This document shows positions 38,324-49,608 of a DNA stretch of 64,000 nucleotides, piece after piece. The DNA is taken from contig JASJZH010000004.1 of the NCBI GenBank assembly GCA_037178975.1, forward strand, positions 9,114,001-9,178,000, read 5' to 3'. Below the pieces are notes generated by a model. That model worked only from the letters and a program-made list of their open reading frames with translations, searched no databases and was not told the origin of the DNA. Origin of the DNA: Oscheius tipulae. Its lineage: Eukaryota > Nematoda > Chromadorea > Rhabditida > Rhabditidae. The position numbers and the translations under genes were made by a program. How positions within the stretch are numbered: position 1 is the first letter of the stretch; every line of letters starts with the position of its first letter.

Positions 38324-41300
38324 ATGAGACCACAAATCTTCGCCTATTGCGTTCTTCTGGTAGCTATTTCTTTTGTTTTGTGGTATAATGTGGAGAAGAT
38401 AACGTATCTTACGTGAGTTTGATGATTCTATGGTCTGAGAAACAATGAAAACTTTTCAGGTATGAGCCAAATAGTGACTATAGGTTTCCAATTTTTGAAA
38501 GTGATCCTCTACCGGAAGTGAACGGAACCAAATGGATTGTCGTCACATCAATACAACTTCCTACGGAAGATGTTAAAGTGATTTGCTTAAATGTGGTGTG
38601 TATTATTTGTGACAGAATTTAGCTAGTCAGCCTGGATGGACTGTGGCTGTTGTGGCCGACAGAAAAACTCCGAACACCTGGTCCTATCCCAATGTTCACT
38701 TCCTTTCTGTTGACAAACAAGCTACTTTCGGCTCATTTGCAAAACTACTACCGTTTAATAGTTATGCCAGGAAAACTCTAGGCTATCTGTATGCAATACA
38801 AAATGGAGCCCTGTGGATATATGACACTGACGATGACAACAAGCCCTACGGTACCTTTTCCTAAATTTCGGAAAATATGCTTCAGGGCTTGGACTTGCTC
38901 AGTTCGACTATAGAGAGACGGTTAGTGGGCTTCGGTATATCCCGAAATCGAAAGAAACTGGAGAGAAACTCTTCAATCCATACCAATTCTACGGGTTCAA
39001 AGAAATGTGGCCTCGTGGATTTCCACTTGAATACTTGAAAGAGCACACAAATGGGAAGGACAGGATGATTTTATGTAGAAACATGAAGACGGCGGCTGTT
39101 CAACAGGGTGTCGTAAGTTCACTACTTTCATATCTCTTATCTCCATATCTTCTATATTTCTTCCTCAACAGAAATTTTCTAGGTTCACAACGACCCTGAT
39201 GTGGACGCTATTTATAGGCAAATACTTTTTAATTCATTTTACTGTCATATGTTAAGGCTTGAAAATGCTGACAAACAGTCGGGTCTCCATGTCTCTTTTA
39301 ACCCAGTGGCTCCAGCAATCACGCTCGAGGAAGGAACATACTCTCCATGGAACTCACAAAATACTCTCTTCCACTATAGAGCCTTTTTCACAATGTTTCT
39401 TCCAACTACTGTAGCCTTCAGGTATGGTCTCACTGAATAGTTTAGCCGAGTTGTAGAGTCACAGACATCTGGCGATCCTACTTTGCTCAGAAACTTCTCC
39501 ATCTTATTGGAGAGGAAGTAGCTTTTTATCCGGTCAACGCTGTCCAATACCGAAATGCTCATGACTACTTGAAAGACTTCGAGCAGGAAATGTAGGTTTT
39601 ACTCGATTTTTTCATCGTGCAAACTTTTAGTGACGTTTATGAGAAATCCGGGCAGATTGTTCGTTTTTTGGATGAATGGTACTGTAAAAATGATACCATA
39701 GAAAAATGTACATTGATTCTTGCCCACGACTTTGTGTAAGTAGCCTTATTCACGCAAATCGTGGTGTTCAGTAAAAACAAGTTTTGGGAGCAGAATGACC
39801 TTGAGCTCGTGAAGCATTGGATTCAAGCCTTGAAAGACGTTGATTATGTCTTTCCCCAACTCAAGTTTATGGATCTACACACAGAATATGAAGTGGCTGA
39901 AACTGAATCCTATGGCAACTGCAGAAAAGCGAACCTTGATCAGGGAACAGAAAAGTACAGTAAAGATGGGAAGAGGGTAGGTAAGAATAATTTCGGCTCT
40001 AAGAACAAAGATTTAGGATTTGTCAAGGGCCGAGAATATCCTGACCGCTTATTCGGAGCTCCAAAACTGGTGTATAGAAGCTGAAGAGAATGGAACCTAC
40101 GGTAGGATTGTAGAACTATGCCAAAACTGAAATTATACCTCTGCAAATGTTGTCTACATTATTCAATAGTTAATATTTTCCAGAACAGCTACCAACACCT
40201 CAAGAATTATCAGAAACATTGGAAACTGGAGTTTGGAAGGACCGAAAAGCTAACGTGAGTGAATGAAACTTCGACTGACCTTCATTTAGGTACTCGTTAT
40301 TATCAACAATTATCCGTGGACAAGTTCTATTGGTCTTCTTCAGCGTATGTATTCTTCTTTTTTTGGAACAGTGATTTTTTGTGGTACTTGGGACCCGACT
40401 AACTTTGTAAATGGTTGGTAGTACCTTGGTTTATAAAAAAAAAATTGAGCTTCAGAAACGCTTGAAATAATCGAACCAGTCAATTTCATTAACGTAACGA
40501 AGACGGAGATGCACGATGGTCATTTCTACAGCTATTGTTTTGCAAAAGTCAGAGATTTACGACTTCAAAATGTCAAAGGTAGTACTTCCGTCACATTTTA
40601 AACTTCTGTAGGATACTTCTTTATCGGAGACGACACTATTATGAACTTCTGGCAGAATACTAGCCTGGACATAGTTGTCAATCCAGCTGTTTTAACACGA
40701 GCTCGTCTCAAGTGGCAAGACTGGATGCCGGTGAATTTGAACAAGATGCTAGACAAAAAGTACAAGAACAACAAAAAAGTTCACAGACTTCTGCAGCAGG
40801 TTGACGAAAAGGTTAGTATTGTAAGCAAAAGTAAATATTGCGTCTGGGAGAACAAAACCAAGTCACTAATATGGCCGTGGATTGTGCACCCGTATTATCT
40901 CGGAGCGCGCTTAATAGGACCTGCTGACGCACATCTTCGAAGTGGGTGTATGATTGTGGAGATGCCGGGAGAAAGTATAGAGAAACAATGATATCAATTC
41001 TCAAAGACTGAGAGACAGACAGAAAGTTAAGGAAACCAAGCACTGCCACTTTTTCAGCTACGTGCCAGAGGAATTACTAATATGACTAGCCGAGAATACT
41101 TGACCTCTTTCACAGGGAGGACACAATCCGATTGGTCTGTTATTATATCGTCGCTCACCCCAATTTTATAGGATCTACATTCCTTCCAATGAATTCGACT
41201 ACATGTCGGATCTCATAGAGTTACTCACAGAAGCTCGCTACTTTGTCGAAAACTCCATGTTGAAAGTTTTGGAAACTGTCAATTATACCGAGTAAGTTGT

Positions 41301-41692
41301 AACTATTTCATATTACTACGTTTCAGGGGTTCTGTTAATTACGACTGGAACTACGGTGATCAGCGAGGATACCGTTTCAATGCTTACTCTCCCAACAATT
41401 TGGGCTATCATCCTCTGAAAATGAAGAAACTTGACAAAGACTTGAAGCAGAGAGCCAGCTTCTGCAACAACGTAATCAGAGGGTTTGTCAAGAACATTTT
41501 CAAGAAGAAGACGAAAACGATTTCAACCACGCCGTCACCAGCCACTGCCGTAATGCTCAAATTAATGCCGTCACACACCACAATAACACGGTGAGTAGTG
41601 TTTACAAAAAGAGTAACAACAACTCAACTTTCAGGGAAGAAACTGTGGTAACGACTACCACTTCTGTGTCAAATATAAGCACGAGAACGTAG
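38324..41692 (+). CDS. STELLO/DUF288-family glycosyltransferase-like protein, copy A
   Basis: 17 exons, every junction in phase: 38324-38412, 38460-38577, 38616-38850, 38886-39112, 39183-39421, 39457-39591, 39631-39735, 39772-39976, 40017-40101, 40184-40254, 40290-40413, 40456-40578, 40612-40811, 41058-41134, 41172-41291, 41327-41590, 41635-41692; 824 residues. Type II membrane layout: a short N-terminus, then IFAYCVLLVAISFVLWYNV as signal anchor, then a lumenal part. KWIVVTSIQLPTEDVK, ADRKTPNTWS, RKTLGYLYAIQNGALWIYDT and the acidic DTDDDNKPYG are the STELLO/DUF288 hallmark, the last resembling a metal-binding DxD site. A second acidic site is GYFFIGDDTIMNFW (about 40612). Plant STELLO proteins are Golgi-located; substrate in nematodes is unknown. 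Bases 38960-39576 are identical to copy B. Confidence 0.9.
38960..39576 (+). repeat. 617-bp tract identical to 55515-56131
   Basis: Compared base by base by eye: no mismatch from 38960 to 39576 against 55515-56131 (constant offset 16555). It includes parts of exons 4 and 6, all of exon 5 and two introns. Sequence on both sides is diverged between the two STELLO genes. Confidence 0.93.
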
Positions 41693-42298
41693 AAGAAGCC
41701 TAGTTCATAATGAAAGACATAATGTTGAATGTTTAAGTTATATGGTGCCATAAATTTTTCGATGCCTTATTATATGATGCAACATTTAAATGTTCGGGTT
41801 AGTGGTTAGTTTTTCTATTCATGACGAAGAATGTTACATGTACAATACTTTATGATACTCATTTTTAGGTGTACATTTTTTTCTTGCGACATTAGATACG
41901 TTAGAAAGGGATAATGGTCGCTTGACGCCGGACAAGATTACCATCTAAGAGGGGAAATGTTTGCACTCCGCGACAATCACTATCAGATTTTCTAAAGGTA
42001 ATATCGCAAGCAAAAAATTAACGTGAAGTAAATACAAGAAGTAACAAAGAATTGTTGTCAACAACATAACACAGCCCTTCTTTGATCAATTGGTGCTGAT
42101 CGACTAGAGTTCAGTTCATTAAGCTGAGTTAAAAAATAAACAAGCCGTCAGTTGTTACAAACGGCTAATGCTACTTCCAAAGAGGGAATCTGCAGGAAGC
42201 TAGTAAATTGTAAGCGGACATTTAGATGTTATCCCAAAGCGAACGCTCAGTTTAAGCAACTTTCTCTTTAGCCTTGTTATCGCATTTTCTAGGTCTAA
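41693..42298. other. Intergenic region between STELLO A and OAC1
   Basis: AT-rich, no gene seen. Contains the STELLO A 3' UTR and the OAC1 promoter region. Confidence 0.35.
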
Positions 42299-45200
42299 AT
42301 GACAGCTCAAGAAAAGAAACTTCATTTGCAAGGACTCCGAACTGTTGCTATTGTGGCTGTAGTATTGTTCCACTTCTTCCCAAAGTACTTCCCTAATGGA
42401 TATCTCGGAGTGGATCAGTTTTTTCTCCTGTCCGGATATCTCATGACAATGATGCTGGAGAGGAGTCAGACATTCTCAGTCAGCTCTGTGGCCGACTTTT
42501 TCTACAGAAGAGTCAAGAGGATTGTGCCACTGTACTACCTAGTCACTCTAGTACTCATTGGTTTGTTCGAACATTATTTGTCAAGCAGATTTCTGTCTTT
42601 TTAGCCATCTCTTTCACCCTACCACCTGCCCCATTGCGAGTTAACTTTGACTCTGCCATCAAATCCGTTTTCTTTGCTACAAATCTCATTCGACCTACTG
42701 GACTTGATGACTATGCTGAAAGGGTATCGTATTCCAACTTCTCTTTAACTCTAGTTTCAGCTCGGCCTCGGAGTGGATATGTTCACCCACACTTGGTCTC
42801 TGTCAGTCGAAATGCAGTACTATTTGTTGGTGCCGGTTATCTTCTTCTTGGCCAAAAGTCTCGGAAAGCTACGAACTGGCTTTGTTCTTTTGTTAGGTTT
42901 GAAGGATGTTTACAACGAATAATTTTACTCTTTAAGCTGTTGTCTCTTTTTATTTTCACGCTACTACCAATACTTTTCTCTCTTTCTACTGCGTCGGATC
43001 CAGAACATGGCAATTTCTGACAGGAATGCTGATCTTCTACGACTCTTATAAAGAAGCTGACAATGATACATGCCTTTTGGACCAGGAAAAACTTTTGGTA
43101 GAAGATGAATTTAAACCAGAAGATGCCAAGACTAGTCAACTGATGGCGTATATTTGTTTGTTGGGAGCTAACGGGTTATCTTTGTCAAGTATAGACGTTC
43201 CTTCTTTGCTGGGAAGGTAAGCCAGATTGTGAGTTTCCAAGAGGTTTTAGGTTCCTTATCATTGTTTTAACATCTCTCATTGTCCATGTAGGCGACAGAA
43301 ATCGTCTTCTAGAGAATAAGATTATGGTTTTTCTTGGCGAGATCTCTTACTGTTGGTACCTCGTTCATTGGCCTATTGTGGCCTTGCTGAAAATGAACAA
43401 ACGCACAAGTAGCGAAGGTAATAATCCTCTTCAAACTGATTTTTACTCTGCTTAGACATGTTGTATGGGATGGCAGTTTCTTTTCTGCTCACTGTGGCAC
43501 TTCACTTTGCTTTTGAGAAACAGTACTTAGCATGGAGTAGATCTACAGTTGTGAAACTCTTATTTTTCTTGGTGGTTCTAAATGGAGCAGCGCTTTGGCA
43601 GCTGGGAGGTGAGTGTCTTATACGAACGCAAACTGTTGGTATATTGTCACCATCAACTTTCAGAAAGAGCACCCCATGAATCTGTTGTACTCTCAGTACA
43701 CAACAATGCTTTGAGCTCCTCCCTCCACAATAGTTTTATCTACGAGTCGGATTCCATGAACGTGATACGACTGGGTTATGAGAACAAGACTGCTGAAGAG
43801 CGCGCAAGAATGAACAGCCAGTTTGATGCAGACGATCAGAAACAGATCAATGATTGGCCTTGTACCGAGCTCCCAACCCATCCAGGTTTTCCTAGGCTTT
43901 GTAGAATGGAAACGGAAAGAAATTGTTGTTGCTGCTAATTTTTGATCTTTTTCAGAATTCTACAAGCACTAATGCTAACGGAACGCTGCTGATAGTTGGC
44001 AACAGCTATGCTGGGAATGTTGGGCAACTGATCTACGACGAATGCAAGGAAGCATTCAACCAAATAATAATCACCTGGACAAGTTTGCTCAGTTCTTTGT
44101 TAATCCTATGGTTTTGAAAACAGCTTGTGAAGTCTTGGCTCACTCCATGATAACCCATTGCGACCAAGAATACTATTTGGATGCTATCAAAACCTTCCAG
44201 CCAGATGTCCTGTTCATCATTCAACGCCACCTGAATGGGATGGATATTGTAAATGGAACAAATCCGTTTAATGACTATCAGTTCAAAGTAAGTAAGCGCT
44301 CGAGCTACCGCTCACCCGCACCATCTCGGCGAGCACTTGATGCGACCTGCATGTCGGCGCGTTTCGCTGACGGCAGGCTGCGTTACAATTCGAATAAATA
44401 CGGAAGTAGTTTTAAAACGAGTGTCCGGCTACGAAACACTTTAGCGCGAGTCAACCGTATTTAATGCAGCAAATCAAAGCATTTTTTAGTCCAAAACTCT
44501 AAAAAGAATGAATTTCTGCCAATTTTTGTCGACGTTTGTAGCTCTTATTGTGTTAAAACACTGCTCTATACTCATGTGGGAAAACTACATACAAGGAAAA
44601 AGAATGAAATGGGATTGGGCCGCGAAAATGCGAGTAAAGCAAAAACTAGCTATTTTTAACGGTTATTCTTCTCTTTTTGGTTGGTCTAAATCATTTTATT
44701 ACGCTGAGTGATAAGCTGCATACGAGGGCTGAAAACTTACAGCAAAACGTAAAAACCACGAATTTATAAATATTTTTGGCGTTTCCACCAAATTTTTTTT
44801 TAACTTTGAGCACTTAGACGCAATAGTGAAAGAGTCGCTTTAAGATTGCGGCTCGATTTTCTATGCCTTCAATAGCACAGTTAGATCATCAGTTTTTTGC
44901 AGACAATGATTGAACGGCTGGAGATTATCGAGAAACATGTGAAGTCCCGCATATACATCCTAGACGCCTTGCCAACACCGTTCAACGGCATCACCGATGT
45001 CCTGAACAGATACCTAAGGTTCAATACACCTTTTTCCGCGGTTTGTTGCGCTTTAATAGCAATCTTTACCTATCTTGCAGGACAACTTAATTGACAAAAG
45101 TAGGAGATTTGAGATTGCTAAGGATAGGCTTCGCCGATTGGAGCTGGGATGTGAAAAATGTCATCTATATGACTACGAGCCGCTATTTTATATTGATGGA

Positions 45201-45326
45201 AAATATAGGCTGTTTGATCCCGATTACTTTGTTTCGTTCTATAGTATTGGAATTCATTTGACCCCGGTGTCCTTGGAAAGAATAAGGCCGTTGTACAAGA
45301 AAATATGTTACGATTTGAGACAATAA
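42299..45326 (+). CDS. Acyltransferase-3/SGNH (OAC-type) membrane O-acyltransferase, OAC1
   Basis: ATG 42299. Exons 42299-42560, 42605-42723, 42761-42896, 42937-43216, 43251-43417, 43456-43608, 43664-about 43923, 43956-44082, 44124-44287, 44903-45040, 45081-45326. The N-terminal half is the multi-TM acyltransferase-3 domain: LHLQGLRTVAIVAVVLFHF, NGYLGVDQFFLLSGYLM, FFYRRVKRIVPLYYL and FTHTWSLSVEMQYY, which carry the conserved Arg/His sites. The C-terminal half is SGNH-hydrolase-like, with LLIVGNSYAGN and GIHLTPVSLERI. The family moves acyl groups to extracytoplasmic sugars or lipids. The exon 7/8 junction is off by one base: the donor predicted from OAC3 (AAT then GT) reads AATTGTTG here, so this copy may be damaged. 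Intron 9 is long (615 nt). Bases 42323-42537 are identical to OAC3. Confidence 0.85.
42323..42537 (+). repeat. 215-bp tract identical (inverted) to 52352-52566
   Basis: No mismatch by eye between 42323-42537 and the reverse complement of 52352-52566; both flanks diverge at once. It lies wholly within exon 1 of the two OAC genes. Confidence 0.92.
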
Positions 45327-45642
45327 ACGTTTTTGTCTTTTTGTACGAAACTAACAACCGTTTCTAATTTGCAACTTTCCTACCGAAGACACAATTACGT
45401 GAAAGTACAGTTTGTCTCCTTTCAAAAGAGCGGAACTGTTTTTCGGAAGTTACGGATCTTTTGCTGCGCAGAAGACCATAAGCATACGAGATGCAAAACA
45501 ATTATTGCAGGTCGAATTATTGAAAAGTGAATATCTTTTGTAAAGATTATTCTCTTCTCTCTCTGTAATTAACAGTTGAATTTTTGTGATTTCAAGTTAC
45601 TTGTCAGATCTTTCAACAAACAACATTGTACAATGTGCTTGC

Positions 45643-45703
45643 AAGCCAAAAAGTCGTTTACCATGGTTGACAAGGTCCACCATGGTAAACGACTTTTTGG
45701 CTT
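45643..45703. other. Perfect 25-bp inverted repeat (hairpin) between convergent OAC genes
   Basis: Arms 45643-45667 and 45679-45703 pair perfectly over 25 bp (core GCCAAAAAGTCGTTTACCAT) around an 11-nt loop. It lies 320 bp after the OAC1 stop and 230 bp after (on the other strand) the OAC2 stop. Could be a small-RNA precursor, a foldback element or a 3'-end structure. Confidence 0.8.
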
Positions 45704-45933
45704 CTGGCTCCATCTAACAACCCGTGGTGTCCGATTGTTGGAAACGATAACACTTTTGGAAATGAGAACTGTGCAAAAAAGACATGAGAGCTGTCTTCTG
45801 GGAACGATCGGTATGAAGGCCAAATAAACTTTAACCATGCATTATGCCGCCTCAAGAAAAAATATTAATGACAGAGACAGAAGAAACGTGAACGCAGAAT
45901 TCTAAATGACTTTTCAACTCTCTGAAAATATAC

Positions 45934-48900
45934 CTAGAGGCTATGACACATTCTATGATACAGAGGAGCAATCCTAGCAAGTCCTACTGGAGTGATGTGG
46001 AGACCGTGAGTGAAGTAGCTGATGAAATATTTGGGATCAAAGTAGTGCATTTTTCCATCGACAAAGAACTGATTAGTGTAGTCAAACAGTTCGCACTTCC
46101 CACAACCTTTTACCAAACGAGCCAGTCTTTTCTTGCCCGTATAGAACCACTTCTTATTGTTGTCCATGTAAAAGAAATCCTTCTAAAAACCTGATTTCTA
46201 GAGAAAAAGGCGATCGAAACCTCGTCAAAAGTGGCTCCCGTTCTTAGGAATTCTGAAAGTTTGACTGGAAGCTCATGAGGGGGCCATTCAAAGTTGTCCA
46301 GAATGAAGATTTTCTTCTTGACCATTGTCTGGAGCTCTGTCATTCTCTCGACTACTTTCTAAAACTGTTTTGCAACTATTATAGAAAAGACAGCCAACCT
46401 TCCAGATGATGTCGTTGAACGGATTAGTCCCGTTGTCAATAACATTGATATCCATTAGTCGAGTAACAATAAATAAAATATCAGGCTTGTACTCTCTGAC
46501 GGCTTGCATAAAGAAGTCATCGTGTTTACATGTGTCTCCCGTTGTGTAGTTATCGCGAAGGAATGGTGTACAGCCTGAAATTTTTGTCAGATTATGTTTT
46601 CCCTGAAGTCTCCGGTGCAGGTGCTCTTTCGTTCTTTTGGGAAGGCTGGACGCTCGACTAGTCTACCGCGGGAATCATAGAGTGCGATCACATCTCTTTT
46701 TCGATACGCAGCCTCTCTTTGTGTTCCCGAAAGCTAAAAGATCAGCGAGAGTGCAGCAAATATTTGGATTTAGCTTTAGAGTTGCTAAACACTTAGGTTG
46801 AACCACTCCGTGTTATATGTCTAAGTATTATTAGTGATATCTTTGGCGTTCAGCGAAGTGAAATTAGACAAAAGCAAACGTTTCCAGTTGGTGCGTTAAG
46901 CAAGGTTAGGATCAAAAAATGAATAGCTGAACTGAATAAGGACAGCAAAGAGAATAATCAAAGGGTGCCAATAAAACAAAATATTACAAAGTCGAAAAGG
47001 GACAAGAAGGACACAATTTGACGATTAACAGAAAAAACTTGAAACTGGAACAACGAGTTCTTTTGACATACACAGGGCAGGTGGTAGCGTTTGCTTTAAC
47101 CTATTTGTGCAAAAGTGAGATGAAATCCTTTACATTTTTTCTAGCAAACATACAAACTTACTGTGCCACCAAGTGCTGTAGATTCTAGGGAATACATCTT
47201 TACACTGTTCAGTGATAGTACTCATTGCATTTCCAACGTAGCTGTTGCCTAGCACCAACAGAGTCATGTTGCTGCTAGTGTTTGTCCAATTCTGAAAACA
47301 TTTTCAAGTCTTTCCTCAAAAGGGACTCACGCTCACACATCGAATTTCATATCCTGTTTCAGTGGTCAGCCTAGTACAAGGATACGTTTCAATCTGGACT
47401 CCGTCATTGGCTGTCATGAATTCGTTGAGTTTGGCTCTTTCCTCGCTGCTCGAGTTTTCGTAGCCGTACATCAGTTCGTTCATGTAATCGGATTCGTAGA
47501 AGTACTTGGGATTGCCAGCAACAAAATTCGAAGAGTTATTGGCACCGATGCGATGAAGCAACTGAGAGTCCTCGGGCAATTTAACTAAAGAAAGGATTTG
47601 AAAAGGGAACCTTCCTACACGAGAGATTCAACAGAAGGGCCACATTCAATAGTAAGAGTGCTGTCGATACCACAGCTATCCACTTCCAGTCCCAAAAACG
47701 ATAGCGGTTTTCATATAGAAAGTAGAGAACAACGCTGACAAGCAAAGATACAAAAATACCAATGGCCATGTCTGAAAAACTTTTTGTTAACGCATTCTAT
47801 AGCCAGTTTTGCAGCCGTGTGCGGTTCTCTATAATCACAAACTTACATCCATCACTTTTGAGATCCCACATTTTCAACAGAGCTACAGCCGGCCAATGAA
47901 CCAGGTACCAGGAATACGAAATCTCTCCAATGAACACCATCACTTGATTTTCGAGTAACCAGCAGTTCTCACCGACGTAGACAATCAGTGCAGACATGAG
48001 GATGGTAACAATTCTTAACTTGTAATGTACTTGGAAATTAGTAAACCTGCCTGGCAGCGAGTTGGTCGAGACTCTCTTTGGTTGAAAACAAAGCTACAGT
48101 GGCTGCCAAACATATCAAAGTGACGACCTGTCGGAGGTATAAATTCTTGTCTTCCACCACTTCTTCCGAATCCTCGTCTACAAGCAGTGCTTCGTACTCC
48201 TTCGGGTTGAAGCCTAGTTCTTCGTCTCGTTTAGACTCGTAGAAGATTATCATTCCAGCCAAAAACTGCCATATTCTTGCGAAGACGCTGTAGAATGAGA
48301 GGAAATCGTCGGTTAGAACATGGAAGGCCAGAGAAGAAGAGACTGAAACACGCGTAAAATATGCTATACGCTCACCTACCCAGTACTGTTAGAAATCCGT
48401 TTTTCCATTCGGGCCGAATCTGTTGAGTAAGGAAAAATATTAGAGGGAAGATGAAATAAAACTGCATTTCGACGGAAAGGGACCATGTGTGAACGAAGAT
48501 GTCGACACCCATTCCAAGCTGAAAAAGTGTATTCTAGAAGAGCAGAAGCTGAGGCGTTCGAAAAGATGAAACTTTCAGTTCACCTTTTCGTTGTAACTTT
48601 CCATGCCAGTCGGTCGGCCGAGATTTGTGGTGAATGACAGTGCATGTTTAGCAGAGTTATAGTTCGTTCCCCACGTCTCTTTTGGAGTGTAGTTGACGGA
48701 TACTTAAAGTTTTGTACACATGTAACCATGTGACTTACACAATGCTAATCCAGTAGCCAGATAGTAAAGCGGTACAATACGTTTTACTCTTCTGTAAAAG
48801 AAATCCAGAGCACTAGTGAAAGAAACGTTTGAGTTTCTTTCCAGCATCATAGTCATCAGAAAACCAGAAAGGAGAAAAAATTGGTCTACTCCCAAATAGC

Positions 48901-48994
48901 CATTTGGAAATAAACGTGGAAAGAAGTGGAAAAGTATGACGAAAATGATGGCCACAGCACGTAACCCTTGTAGGTGGAGTAGTTTTGTGGACAT
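45934..48994 (-). CDS. Acyltransferase-3/SGNH (OAC-type) membrane O-acyltransferase, OAC2
   Basis: ATG at 48994 (MSTKLLHLQGLRAVAIIFV). Exon blocks from right to left, approximate: 48735-48994, 48575-48700, 48380-48520, 48045-48290, 47840-48000, 47625-47770, 47330-47580, 47163-47290, 46398-46570, 46220-46360, 45934-46185. AT3 motifs: ILFHFFPRLFPNGYLGVDQF, FYRRVKRIVPLYYLA, and HTWSLSVEMQFY. The SGNH part has LLVLGNSYVGN (about 47240), a DNGTNPFND block and GLHITPVGLARI near the end. The exon junction before the SGNH nucleophile block (AGC, then GT-AG, then AATTGG) is in frame, unlike OAC1. It is the most diverged of the three paralogues and converges on OAC1. A 590-nt intron spans 46571-47162. 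Confidence 0.85.
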
Positions 48995-49002
48995 TCTGCA
49001 AA

Positions 49003-49608
49003 CGTTTTTTGTTACAAGATCCCTAAATGTGATGGAAAGGTTGTAGGGTTTGTATTAGATGTGAACAAAATTAATATCCATTCCGCTACTAGCGAAATAT
49101 ACAACCATTGAGAATGAAATCCAAAAGATGAAACGGATTTTGCGTGCGATATTAGATCTGTCTTTAGATGTATCGCTCTATGCGGAAGGCACGGGGGAAA
49201 GAGATCAATTGAATCAAATCTCGTGTAAATCTAAGGGCACATGTTAGGGTTTTTGAAAACTTGTCTCTCGAGAAAACGATGTTCATGTCATGCTAGTTAG
49301 CCGTGAACGTAAGTCAGGGTTGGGCGAACAGTTCAACTTCGTGTTCGGATTGACCCAAACACGAACAGTCGATCATTAGAACGTTCGTGTTAAGTTCGCA
49401 TTGATAACAAGAAAAGTGAAAATGCTCAGTGTTTGTTTCTGTCTATTCCCATATCTTCTCGCAACTTGCGCGATCAAGATGGAAAATGAAGATGTGCAGT
49501 TAGGACTATCGGAAAATCATAAGACTACATTTAAACAAAAAACTGGACGCCGCATAATCAAACCGAGACAACATCATACAAAAGATAGTAACCATAAAAA
49601 TGTTAGTT
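49003..49608. other. Intergenic region between OAC2 and OAC3
   Basis: Includes the OAC2 promoter. A plus-strand ORF from ATG 49421 starts with a signal-peptide-like hydrophobic run (MLSVCFCLFPYLLATCAI) and runs into the antisense of OAC3; no family recognised. Confidence 0.3.

Noticed and set aside
39374..39562. Minus-strand ORF identical at two places (also 55929-56117)
   Set aside because: Antisense of the identical STELLO tract; the repetition is explained by the tract.
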